DNA from: Sympetrum striolatum
Lineage: Eukaryota > Arthropoda > Insecta > Odonata > Libellulidae
Length of the DNA: 64,000 nucleotides
Reading direction: 5' to 3'
NCBI GenBank assembly: GCA_947579665.1
Contig: OX388345.1
Span: 66,393,454-66,457,453 of the forward strand
The notes under the pieces were generated by a model, which worked only from the letters and a program-made list of their open reading frames with translations, did no database searches and was not told where the DNA came from. Shown piece after piece: positions 26,361-36,358 of this stretch; the first letter of the stretch is position 1; every line of letters starts with the position of its first letter. Position numbers and translations under genes: made by a program.

Positions 26361-27041
26361 TTGTTTTTAAATCCAAGCCACGCCGCGCCGCCGCCGATAA
26401 AATTTCCGGCGGCGGCGGCGTGCCCGATATAGTCGGCGGCTGGCGTAATCGGCGCGGCGCCCATCTCTAATTGAGCTCTATAAATTAACAAAGTAAAAAT
26501 TAATATAATGTTTTGTAAAGTTAATTTGTTTTTGGTGGCTTGTTCTCCCAATTTGAGTCATGTCATTATTTTCACCTGTCATAGAAGTTATTTTTCCATT
26601 CCTTTTCTTCATATTCATAATTAGCTAATTTATGTCCTACACCTATCTCCATTATTTCTATCAAAAGGTATTATTAGTTTGGTGTCAGAGAATCCTGTTC
26701 AGATTGTAAGATTGTGAAGTAAAAACAATCTGAGAAAATTATTTTGTTCCATGTTATGATTTGTCACAAAATAATTTCTTCGAATTGGTTTTATTTACTT
26801 CACAATTTTATGATCTGCTCAAAATTCTTTGGCACAAAACAGATAACAATTTTTGGTAGACATTAATAAAGCATAGCTATTTATAAATATAAATAAAATT
26901 GGAGTGGAAAAATAAATTTGTTGATAGGTGAAAATAATAATGACATGGACTCTTACTGGGAGAACAAGGCACCGAAAACACATCAACTTTACAAATCAGT
27001 TGCATTAAGTTTGGCTTCATTAATTAACAGGGCTCAATTCA

Positions 27042-28072
27042 TCAATAGAGTACAGAAGGAGATAAAAGAAAGGAGTGAAGGGATTTGATGGGGTTTCAAG
27101 AAGACAAAAGAAAAAATGTTAAAAGAGCTGTGGCAAAGGCAATTAAAGAAGCTATGGGCAAATCCAAAAGAAAGATGATTAGGATAGCTAGAGCCTAGAA
27201 ATAAGTAACATAAGTTAGGCAAAGGAAGGACACATTAGGAGTAGTATTACAAGAATATGAAAAGATCCTGAGTAGATGGAAAGAATATTCCTCAAACTAC
27301 TGAATGAGGAGAATCAAAGGGTGAAATATGAGGACAAAGATGGCAAACAAAGGAGGGTACAGGACATCTGCAGAACAGAGGTGGTGGAAGGTGCCCTGGA
27401 GGGAAAAGCAGTGGTAAACCATATGTCAGCAGAGGTGTGGAAATGCTTAAGAAGGGAGGGAGTCGATGTCCTGTGGGATCTCATGAAGAAATTAGCCCAG
27501 CAAGAAAGAATTGCCGATGAATGGAGGAAGAGTATACTTGTACCAATACAGAAAGGGAGATGTCCAGAACTGTGCAAATGACAGAGGTATCAAACAAAAA
27601 GAAACAATAAAGTAAAACACCATAAACTTCCACACTATAGGATTTTATTTCTGACCAGTTTCAGCGCAAAGGCCATCATCAGGTGTGCCGAAAATAAAAT
27701 AAATAAAATCCTATAATGTGGAAGTTTACGGTGTTTTACTTTATAACTTCAGAATGTCCTTACACAAAGTTCGGCCGAATATGATAGAGTTTAATCAAAA
27801 GAAACGTTGATAGGAGAAGAGCAATTTAGCTTTAGACCAGGCCTGCATCTGATATTCATCGACCTGGAAAAGGTGTACAACAAGGTGACTAGACGGGAAG
27901 TTTGGAAGTGCTTAAGAGAGAAAGCAGTACCAGAGAAATGTTCAAGGCTACTGAAGGAAATGTACAAAGAGAAAGTGTGGGAGTATGTCTTAGAGAGAAA
28001 TTAAAAGAAAGTAATGCCGACCCCATACACCATGGGAAAAAAAATAAAGAAGAAGAATATGTCAATAGAGTA
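27042..28072 (+). mobile_element. RTE-type LINE fragment with 11-bp target duplication
   Basis: The element 27053-28061 is flanked by TCAATAGAGTA at 27042-27052 and 28062-28072. Two reading-frame pieces (27276-27581 and about 27807-28004) resemble RTE reverse transcriptase. The first has the LLNEEN region, AEVWKCLRREG and DEWRKS followed by LVPIQKG. The second has EEQFSFRPG and FIDLEKVYNKVTRREVWKCL. The frame is broken near 27560 (a shifted frame continues toward a CANDRGIK-like segment) and most of the catalytic domain is missing. The 3' tail AATAAAGAAGAAGAA suits RTE. A fold-back element is inserted at 27607-27744. Confidence 0.8.
27607..27744 (-). mobile_element. Fold-back element with the best-preserved hammerhead-like core
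   Basis: Arms of about 43 bp (AAGTAAAACACCATAAACTT and its near-complement, continuing to ATAGGATTTTATT) enclose a centre that reads on the minus strand CTGATGA (27676-27682), T, GGC-loop-GCT, GAAA (27659-27662), then CTGGTC. This is the hammerhead order: CUGAUGA, stem II, GAAA, stem III, cleavage triplet. The ACTGGT after GAA is self-complementary if G-U pairs are allowed, as in dimeric type-I hammerheads. Arms then continue as stem I (ATTTTATTT on both sides). The RNA activity is inferred. Confidence 0.7.
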
Positions 28073-28186
28073 GCTTTTAATTTTGTTGATGTCATATATT
28101 TCTTATGAAGTACATATTGATAAAAATTGATTACTTTTACCCTTTCCCTGACTTGACCAACACTGCTTTGAACAGATAGTTATAGA

Positions 28187-28235
28187 ATAAATTCATTATT
28201 TATACTTAGAATAAATTTATTATTTATACTTAAAC
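28187..28235 (+). repeat. Short tandem duplication (~25 bp x2)
   Basis: AGAATAAATT(C/T)ATTATTTATACTT occurs twice head to tail, within the right arm of the large palindrome. Confidence 0.7.
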
Positions 28236-28440
28236 TACAAAAGTTTTCAACCCCAAAAAATGATGATTTGTGAATGATACTTTGGATTCTATCATTCTAC
28301 TAAATATGAACAAAATTGTATTGGAAAATTTATGAAACTACCCTCACGAGAATACAAGTACAGTAATCAAACTTGGTCCAGGAGGATGCTGCAGCAGGAG
28401 GAAAAAATGAACCTCAACCTCCTCCAATCAGGTCCAAACA

Positions 28441-28780
28441 GAATAAGAAGCAAGTGAGAAGTGCTACTTACATGTCTAGATTTGGAATATTTTGGAAATC
28501 CAAATTCAATTCAGGCATGGAGTGAAGCACACCAAAAATGAAAGAAAAAGAGAATATAAGAATTCATCTAAGTAATAAATGAACTTTCTAAACTTATTTC
28601 ATAATTTGTTTTTTTTTATTATAAGTTGAATAACATAGAAGTACTTATAAGGCTTAACAGATTTATTTCATGACAGCTGAGAAAATAACTTTCATAATTG
28701 CACTCTAGCTTTTAAATCAGACCTATGTATTTCCAAACAATACCAAAAGCTCAATAATAAATACTTTTGTGCATAGAATT
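28441..28780. other. Intergenic, nothing supported
   Basis: AT-rich DNA to the right of the palindrome. Confidence 0.55.
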
Positions 28781-28835
28781 ATCAAATTTATGATCAGCAA
28801 GGAATAAATCAGCAACACATCCATAATACAGTCTG

Positions 28836-29096
28836 TTGGAATACATGATATTAATATATATTCTTCAAATGCATACTAATAGTGGAAAACTACTTCAAAA
28901 AAACAAAACAAATAGACATGGAATAGAATATGATAAGTTACCTAGAACTGAAACACTAATAGTATCCAAATTTTATAATAGACATGGAAATACAATCACT
29001 CAAACATATATAATTCCTAAAATTTTAAACACATTACCTATTGAATTTGATGACGTATCAATAATATCCAATGCTCTAAGGCTGACTAAAAGCTAG
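28836..29096 (+). pseudogene. LINE reverse-transcriptase C-terminal fragment
   Basis: An 86-codon frame contains RTETLIVSKFYNRHG and IIPKILNTLPIEFDD. This resembles the region near the end of CR1/jockey-type LINE ORF2 (RTLIVPKF, then KIWNSLP). It has no catalytic motifs and is 5'-truncated. It is a relic, not a host gene. Confidence 0.5.
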
Positions 29097-29828
29097 TTGT
29101 TGACAAACATGAGAACAAATTATCAACGTTCAACTGTTTAAAATCAAAAAAATATAATAAAAAATTAAAATCGAATGATCGGTCTCAACATTTAGGAAAT
29201 TCCTGACAAGTCTTTTTAGACTTAGGGAGACCTATATTGATAAAAAGATTAAATAGATTTAATAAGATGTCGAGTAAATTGTAAATTAATTTTGGAGGTA
29301 TTTTAATTTTTTCTCTAAAACAAATTTCTTATATGAAGATAACTAATTATGCACGAAAAGCTTATCTTAGAATACACATGAAGAATATGAGAAAGAATAC
29401 TCTTACTAAATCTAAACAAGGGCAAAGTGAATAGATTCAATAAAGATTATTAGTCTGGCCGCATTATTATTTCCGTTTCAAAGTTACGGGACTGAGGAAG
29501 AAATTAATGCAACTTTGTGGTATAACATCGTCTCCTGGTCGAGAAACGTGATGGTTAAAAGCTAATTAAAACATATTTCCGTAAAAATGAATCATAAACT
29601 AATGGAATAATTAAAGGTAAGCTTATTCATACGGATGGAAACTTTCTGAGATTTTAAGGTTAGTAGCTCTGATGACAAAAATCTAGATCGAAGCTACGAT
29701 TATTGAGGATGCGAAAAAATAAGTTATAAATGTCATACATATCAAAACCTTGAGCGATTAGTAAGAATTAAGGCATGACGTTCTGAACAGTCTTTGACGA
29801 AACAGTAGCTTATTCTGCCCGACTTTAA
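29097..29828. other. Intergenic, nothing supported
   Basis: AT-rich, with no long ORF or clear inverted repeat. Confidence 0.5.
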
Positions 29829-30062
29829 CCGTTCGACTGGTGGCGCAGTGGGTCGAGGCACCTAGGTGCGACGCTGCTTGTGTCGGGTTCGAATCCGGTC
29901 GGGAGCTACCTCCGGGATTAGAGGGCCGCCAAACCCACCGGAGGTTCTTCACCAACCTAAATTCGATTTTTCGTCTGAACTGGATTCGAACCCGTACATT
30001 TAGTGTTGCGGGAGCCTCAGACCCCGCGCTGCCCTCGAACCCGCTTGGCGGGCGGTCCAATC
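29829..30062 (+). mobile_element. tRNA-derived SINE with B-boxes on both strands
   Basis: Plus-strand A-box TGGCGCAGTGG (29841-29851) and B-box GGTTCGAATCC (29886-29896) are 35 bp apart, as in a tRNA. Further right, the minus strand carries another GGTTCGAATCC (about 29990) and a GGGTTCGAGGG (about 30040). The element is distinctly GC-rich against its flanks. Long frames across it on both strands are by-products of this composition. Confidence 0.75.
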
Positions 30063-30135
30063 ATTAATTCCTAACTTTTTTCTCGATTTATTTTTTTTGC
30101 TACAAAAAAATTCAATTTCAATGCTCACATTAAAA

Positions 30136-30269
30136 AAAATGCACTGCTGAGCTCAAAGTTTAGCGATACAATTTTTAAAACCCAGACAACCCGCTTACAA
30201 ATGTTATTTTATTGTAAGTGGGTTTAAAAAATAACTTTCGCTGAATTTAGGGCACAGCAGTGCATTTTT
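30136..30269. mobile_element. 134-bp hairpin MITE
   Basis: Outer arms AAAATGCACTGCTG and CAGCAGTGCATTTT are perfect. Inner arms (AACCCGCTTACAA against TTGTAAGTGGGTT) are near perfect around ATGTTATTTTA. Confidence 0.7.
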
Positions 30270-30749
30270 CAAAACGTAAAACCTTTGAAATGCATCCTTC
30301 TGAAAGGTTAAACGCAAATATAAATTATTCCGATACATATTGACATTGAATAAATGCATTACTCAACCTGCGCAATGTCGTGGGAAAATCAAACGCGCTT
30401 ATACGGCTTCTGCGTGCATTAAATAAACGCGTGTAACCTAGAATTACTGGGGAAGTGAAATTACTTTATAAGTTTTCGTTGAGGCGCGGAAAAAAATATA
30501 AAAGGTAATAAAATCTGAAAAAAGAAAATACATACCGTATATTCGAAAATTTTACGATCGATCTTCCGAAAGCAAGCGTACCGACAGAGCAAGAGAATTT
30601 AAACAATTGGAAAAGAGCCGAGCAGGAAAATGCAATATAAATCATTTAAATATTTTTCACGCTTAAAAAAATGAATTATTAAAACAGCCCAGATGGTGAG
30701 AAAATTTCACCGTTACCTTATGAATTACATAAACGCGAATAAAACGAAA

Positions 30750-31940
30750 ATCACTGTTGAATGGTTATGGTGTGGTGGACATGTGATGAGAAGAAACAAC
30801 ATCAACAATTCTGAACTAGACCCTGAGATATGCAAAGAAACCATGGTTTAAATCAATGGATTAGATTTATCGTTAAGTACCAAAGTAAAGCTTAGAATGG
30901 AGATTGGAAAATGCTTGGAGAGGTCAATATCTAATATCAGATTAAACAACTGATGATGAATTTAAAACATACACTGCTGCATAATATATTACAACTCAAT
31001 ATAATATATACACTCAATACCCAATCTGCTCAATGAATAAAAGTTACTCCCCAAGGTAAAATAATCACATTCCTTCTTAGTAAGACTTGAAGAATTCCAT
31101 TTTTCTTATATATTTTTAAGACCACAAAGTTTAAGATTTGTCAGTCAGTAATAGAGATATGGAATCCAGGCATGACATTCAAAACTGTAGTATATGATAA
31201 GAAAGTTTAAAGAATGAAATTGATTATGAATGCAATAGAAGCATCATATTACTGAATGCATACAAAATCTTCAACTGTAATCTCCTGACACAAACATGGA
31301 TCTATGTGGAAGACATTCAGGATGATTACCAGTGTGTAGGAGTACTAATGATTAGATATCCACAGTAAGGTAATCATTGGAGAAGTGCTATTAATGTTGG
31401 TTTGCACATACTCGTAATTGACTTAAATAACATTTTGACTGATTGATCAATAAAAATTGATTATTTGAACTGACATTGAAGAAATGCAAATAGAGACCAT
31501 TTCTTGCAGATAGAGGAAGTACTTCGTTTAAGAAAAAATCTCAGCAATAATAAGAAAGGATGTACTGTCTGCTGTGTTATTCAACTTGGTTGAAAATTTA
31601 TAAAACTCTAATAAGGCTTGTTTAATATATGGAGCTAAAATGCGCAATTTACCAAAACAACATGAGGAAACATTGACTTGAAAAGAAAATCGGAATTACC
31701 AGGGAAATGAATCAAATAATAAAAGTGAAGGATATTTTAGTTTCTCTAAGTCACTGCAGCAGGCATGGTTGGAACAAGTAGAAAGAATGGAGTGGAATGC
31801 CCAAACTACTACTAAAAGGCAATGAAGAAATTCTAAAGACAATGAGAAGATAGAAGAAGAAAGCAATAAGATCTATACAGAGGGGTATAATAGAAAGTCA
31901 GGGTCTTCCCTGGGCAATAAAGTGAATGATGATGATTTCT
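30750..31940 (+). pseudogene. Highly decayed RTE-like LINE 3' region
   Basis: Short segments match the 3' part of RTE-like LINEs: a GHVMRRNN-like string near 30775, GCAGGCATGGTTGGAACA near 31763, and a tail CTTCCCTGGGCAATAAAGTG followed by ATGATGATG near 31905-31938. A related minus-strand piece lies at about 17600-17790 (AGGCATGGTTGGAACATG). Stops and shifts are frequent. Confidence 0.45.
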
Positions 31941-32072
31941 TTAACGTATCTAAAATTTCATAATCCTGAGCCAACTGCAGATATTTCTAGGATTCAATAT
32001 GACAATGGACATGGAATATTGCTGTGGGAATGACTGATAAATTTAATTTTAATGCTAGATGTTTTCTAACCT

Positions 32073-32166
32073 GAAATTCTTAAATCAACAACTTGTACTT
32101 AGTACCACCGAGACAATGAGAAATTCTTAAATCAACAACTTGTACTTAGTACCACCGAGACAATGA
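32073..32166 (+). repeat. Perfect tandem duplication of 47 bp
   Basis: The unit from GAAATTCTTAAATCAACAAC to GAGACAATGA is repeated exactly. Zero divergence suggests a recent event. Confidence 0.9.
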
Positions 32167-32689
32167 GAAAAGTTAAATTTCTTGAAATAGTCACTGAAAC
32201 ACTATGAAACATGTTATCTATATAAGACACTATTCAAGAAAAATACAGAATTTAAGGGACCTAGGTTTGGATTATATAGGACCGATGTAACTGAAAAAAG
32301 CTGCACTATGTGAATACGGAAAATGCAGCTGATGTTCCACAAACTCATGTTTTCACATCACCTCACAATATGTTGCATGTAATTGTAAACGTCAAATGAT
32401 AACTGCTTTCCGGTAAATTTCTAGTTTCACACAGTCAGGGATAAATTCTATATCTCCCTTATTACTGGAGATAATCATGTAATTCCTAAACCATTTCGTA
32501 GAATAAGGATGGCGGCTGATATATATGATGAGAAATCCCTTCTAACTAGTGCCATTTCTTAGGAATTTTACTCCAAAGAAGAGCATTTTTTGACGTTTTT
32601 CGTCTGCTTTTTGGCCATTTTTGATGGTTCCTAGGAATTCCGGTAGGGGTTTTCTAACTTATTTCAACTCTAACAGATGCCCATATCCC

Positions 32690-33716
32690 AATTCCCTACT
32701 CGCTTACGGGCTTCCTTGAGTGAAAAGGGGTGCTGGGTGGGTATAATGTACGATTGATTGACCTGTTTTTTGTTAATTTTATACTCGGTTACGGGCTTCC
32801 TTGAGTGAAAAGGGGTGCTGGGTGGGTGTAATGTACGACTGATTGACCGGTTTTTTGTCAATTTTTGACTCGATTTCGGACTTTTTTAACCGAAAAGGGG
32901 TGGGGGAGTGAGGTAAATTTTGTCTGATTAGCTTGTTTTTTCGTAATTTTCAACTCGATTGTGGGCTTTTTTGAGCAAAAAGGGTGGGGGGAGTGAGGTA
33001 AATTTTGTCTGATTACCTTGTTTTTTCGTAATTTTCAACTCGATTGTGGGCTTCTTTGAGCAAAAAGGGTGGGGGGAGTGAGGTAAATATTGACTGATTT
33101 GCTTGTTTTTTCGTAATTTTCAACTCGATTGTGGGCTTTTTTGAGCAAAAAGGGTGGGGGGAGTGAGGTAAAATTTCTCTGATTTGCTTGTTTTTTCGTA
33201 ATTTTCAACTCCATTGTGGGCTTTTTTGAGCAAAAAGGGTGGGGGGAGAGAGGTAAATATTGACTGATTTGCTTGTTTTTTCGTAATTTTCCACTCCATT
33301 ACGTGCTTTTTTATCAAAAAGGGTGGGGGGAGTGTGGTAAATATTGACTGATTTGGTTGTTTTTTTCGTAAATTTCTACTCGATTGCGGGCTTTTTTGAT
33401 CGAAAAGGGTGGGGGGAGTGAGGTAAATATTGACTTATTTGTTTATTTTTTCGTAATTTTCAACTCGATTACGACCTTTTTTGATCAAAAAGGGTGGGGG
33501 TACTTAGATAAATATTGTCGGAATAGCTTAGTTTTTCGTAATTTTCTACTCTATTACGGGATTCTTACAGCGAAAATGGGTGGGGGAGTGAGGGAAATTT
33601 CGTTTGATTTGATTGTTATTTCGTAATCTTAAACTGGATGACGGACTTTTTTGAGCAAAAATGAAGGGGGGAATGAGGTAAATATTGTCTGATTTACTTG
33701 TTTATCGTAATAAATA
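32690..33716 (+). repeat. ~85-bp satellite, about 12 copies
   Basis: Units begin near 32698, 32782, 32868, 32953, 33038, 33122, 33207, 33292, 33377, 33461, 33548 and 33632. The consensus core is CTCGATTGTGGGCTTTTTTG, then AGCAAAAAGGGTGGGGGGAG, then TGAGGTAAATATTG and TTGTTTTTTCGTAA. The first two units form a distinct sub-family (AAAAGGGGTGCTGGGTGGG). Central units are the most alike and the edges diverge. Confidence 0.9.
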
Positions 33717-33728
33717 TCTCTGTTAAAA

Positions 33729-34494
33729 AACCTTGGAAGCCTACTTAGCTTGCAAACCAACTATAGCTTGCAAGCCGAACGTGAGGGTTGCTATCTTTTT
33801 CTTAACACAAAGCAACATTTGTCACAAAAACACTCTCTCTCATTACAATCTTACAGTTAACGGTAACATGTACGAAAGGGGGAAGGTTGGGAAAGCGACT
33901 CCCTTTCCTGGCGCGTGGGCGACCGACGGACGGTCGTTTCAATCTCAAGGGTCTCAACTATCCCTTCCCTCCTTCCGAGGATTAGGGCGTTATATGGCAC
34001 CTAGGTTGCGAAATTCGTGCCTTAGAACAAACGTCGTCGTCGCAGGCATGCTCCTTCCACGCATTTCTGGGGGGGAAATATTCTTTGCGGAAAACCGTCG
34101 AAGGGGGTCTTCGTTTACATAACTTCTTCACGGCTGTTTCGAAGGTGTTCCCTCCTAAGCCTCCATCCCTCCCATAACCACCACCCCCTTGCCATTCCAT
34201 CAACCCTTCCCCTTCCGTTTACCTATTATTATTTCTTCATTATGCTTAAAATTGTTCTTTTCAGAACTCCCAATTACATCACTAAGATACTATTTGCTAA
34301 TCTATTCCTATTACCTTTTTTTGTGTTTCTTCCGTGTTATTTTTCTTACGTAATTACCGTGATCTTTTAAATCGAAACAAAATGCAGTGTTCTTTTGGAG
34401 CAAATGCTGCTTTGTGTTAAGAAAAAGATAGTAACCCTCCCGTTCGGATTGCAAGCTATAATAGGTTTGCAAGCTAAATTGGTTTCCAAGGTGT
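33729..34494. mobile_element. 766-bp MITE with ~100-bp inverted ends
   Basis: The left end ACCTTGGAAGCCTACTTAGC and the right end, inverted, ACCTTGGAAACCAATTTAGC start arms of about 100 bp that run through TTGCAAGCCGAACG and CTATCTTTTTCTTAACACAA. The interior is GC-richer (33900-34200) with no recognisable protein. It is inserted at the right edge of the satellite. Confidence 0.75.
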
Positions 34495-34627
34495 TTCGAC
34501 ATATATATTTATGTAATGCGAACAACGTATAAGAAGATAATTATGCGAGGAATATTCATATTAACTCGATATTATATGTTGTGCATAGCATATTGTTGTT
34601 GATTTAGATTATCATTGTGGCTTAAAA

Positions 34628-35090
34628 AGCAGTACTTCATCGTTTTTTAGCTTACCTATTTTTCAAGTGCATCCCCGTGAAATTTCGTATAATTCGGACG
34701 AGAACCACTTGAGAAAAAAAAGGACAGATTATAAAGGAAAGCAGTATTTCATCGTTAGTTATGTTACCAATTTTTCAAGTGCCTCCACGTGAAATATCGT
34801 ATATTTCTGACGTTAACCACTTGAGAAAAAAAAATTGCGCATTTTCAAGGCAATTTAAGAGAGTTGAAACTCGGTGATGACCGCTCCACCTGGCGTCAAA
34901 ACCACGGAAATAGCTACGAAAACAGGGCCTCCGGACGCCATTTCGGTACTTCGCTCAATAAAACACCAATATTTCAGTAAATATAGCACGTTAAGATTGT
35001 ATAAAATTACTATAATATGCCGCAATGTTTCAAGTGTCTTCCACCAAAATATCGTCGAAATCGGGCCGAAACCACTTGAGAAAAAAAAAA
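34628..35090 (+). repeat. Diverged repeat family ending CCACTTGAGAAAAA
   Basis: Two adjacent copies of about 110 bp (34632-34735 and 34741-34832) share AGCAGTA-TTCATCGTT, TTTTTCAAGTGC-TCC and AACCACTTGAGAAAAA. A third partial copy ends near 35085. It lies just inside the right TIR of the 2.7-kb transposon. Confidence 0.65.
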
Positions 35091-35130
35091 AAAGGCTGAC
35101 TGTGTGAAACTAGAAATTTACCTGCTTTCC

Positions 35131-35975
35131 TAACACCTTAAATATAAAACTGGTATCAAATACCCCTAAACACTAATCCATCAATATAACATATTCCTGA
35201 ACAATTATGGGTTAGTCTTCCATTCCTTCCTAATATACCAAGAGAGAGGAACACTTACATGGGAATTGTTGCCTCCTGAAAGCATTGGCGTTGACTGCAA
35301 TGGAAATCAGCTACGGCTCTCAATTTAACTTTTGTTCCAACTCTCAACTCCATCTTACACTCAAAAGGCACAGAACTTGAAGCAGGGAAGCAGCTGTCGC
35401 ACTCATCAGAAACTGTACCCGGAATTCTAAAGAGGAAGAAATTGTGTCTCATGATGAAATTCTGACGAAAGGTGAGGCGATAACATTCAACAATTAGTGC
35501 ATTCAACTGATCCTAATCATACATTGTAAAGTTTATGTAGTTCCATTATCAATCAAAAGCTGTGAGGACGAAAGACAATCTTAAAAGCTCTTCAGTATTC
35601 ATAAACACTACTTTCTTAGGCGATATAAAATCATTTTTATGCACACCATTCACATTTTCAGCAAAAGATTGCTCTTATGGACGAAATCAAGACCGTTTAT
35701 CACCGAAATGATTTTCCGCGAATCTATCATAGTAAAAATACCCTTTATTGGTAGATAATATACTTGAAAAGTTACCAGTAGTAATTTTGAGCCAAAATAA
35801 ACTATTATTACTAAAAATAAGCCAAAAAACTTACCGTGGGTTAAAATAAACAACATAAACAGAAATTATTTTGTTCAGACGATCGACTCGAGTGGCGCAA
35901 CTATCGATTTATATCGAAGAGGGATTTTCAAAACAAATAATAAATACTCGTATATTGAAAGAAAGGAAAACTCCG
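35131..35975. other. Intergenic, nothing supported
   Basis: The 83-codon minus-strand frame at 35255-35506 has several cysteines, but no domain I recognise and no splice context. Confidence 0.4.
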
Positions 35976-36058
35976 TCACTCATGTGAGTCACACGGGTCA
36001 CACGCCCCTCGCATATGCATAGCGTCACTCATGAGTGACACCCGCACTGAATGTGTTA
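35976..36058 (-). mobile_element. Possible solo piggyBac-like end
   Basis: On the minus strand TTAACACATTCAGTGCGGG is followed by the palindrome GTCACTCATGAGTGAC and then a second GTGACTCACATGAGTGAC block. A TTAA followed by a short C/A-rich end and a nearby palindrome is the layout of many piggyBac-like termini. No partner end was found. Confidence 0.35.
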
Positions 36059-36312
36059 AAAATACAGCCATCAATGAGATGATGCAATGTGTTACACATT
36101 AGATTAGATTTCCTCTTTTGACGGTGAATACACAATGCTAAATTACATGATAAAACGAATATGCCAATTAAAATTAACAAATTAAAATATAATTATTTCC
36201 CATTTAAAATTCTAATATTTAAGGCCAATATGATCGTTTCCACGAGGATTCAATAACAGTCTTCCGATCATCGAAAGAAACAGTTTATGATGCATTTTAT
36301 AACGAACGATAA

Positions 36313-36358
36313 CAAGAATATTTTCGTTCGTTATATATAACGAACGAAAATATTCTTG
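36313..36358. repeat. 46-nt perfect palindrome
   Basis: CAAGAATATTTTCGTTCGTT joins ATATAT and then the exact complement; the centre is at 36335/36336. An AACGAACG motif also lies just upstream at 36301. Confidence 0.95.

Larger units (their letters stand above)
22277..26469. mobile_element. 4.19-kb hAT-like element with 8-bp target duplication
   Basis: The ends are TAGACATGGGCGCCG and, inverted, TAGAGATGGGCGCCG (14 of 15). They are flanked by the perfect direct repeat ATTGAGCT at 22269-22276 and 26470-26477. An 8-bp duplication and a TAGAGATGGGC-like end fit hAT. Both ends have GC-rich subterminal blocks of CGG/GGC runs (22309-22410 and 26378-26460), in sharp contrast to the AT-rich interior. 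No transposase frame is recognisable, so it is non-autonomous or decayed. A 582-bp inverted-repeat element sits inside it (22518-23099). Confidence 0.85.
21905..28440. repeat. Large near-complete palindrome, both arms split by later insertions
   Basis: The left arm is 21905-22276 plus 26478-26752. The right arm is 26753-27041 plus 28073-28440, read in reverse. Matched blocks include CTATCTGTTCAAAGCAGTG (22138 and, inverted, about 28170), TTGTATTCTC(A/G)TGAGGGT, GGTGGCTTGTTCTCCCA with GGTGCCTTGTTCTCCCA, and AGATTGTGAAGTAAA with AAATTGTGAAGTAAA near the centre at about 26752. Without the insertions the element is roughly 1.3 kb and almost loop-less. Identity looks like about 75-85% by eye. Confidence 0.75.
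32412..35122. mobile_element. 2.7-kb TIR transposon with 8-bp target duplication carrying a satellite
   Basis: Ends are GGTAAATTTCTAGTTTCACA-CAGTCAG and its inverted copy, at least 27 bp and perfect. The flanks are the perfect direct repeat TGCTTTCC at 32404-32411 and 35123-35130. There is no transposase. Inside are a 12-copy 85-bp satellite, a nested MITE (33729-34494) and a shorter repeat family near the right end. An 8-bp duplication allows hAT, P or Merlin-type mobilisation. The ends do not start with the usual hAT CA, so the superfamily is open. Confidence 0.8.

Noticed and set aside
27276..28004. Host gene with reverse-transcriptase similarity
   Set aside because: The frame is broken, flanked by an 11-bp target duplication and ends in an RTE-type tail. 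It is a LINE relic.
29758..30060. 100-codon minus-strand and 75-codon plus-strand ORFs
   Set aside because: Both overlap the GC-rich tRNA-derived SINE. Open frames are explained by composition.
32690..33716. CRISPR-like array
   Set aside because: Units of 85 bp repeat without unique spacers, in a eukaryotic transposon. It is a satellite.
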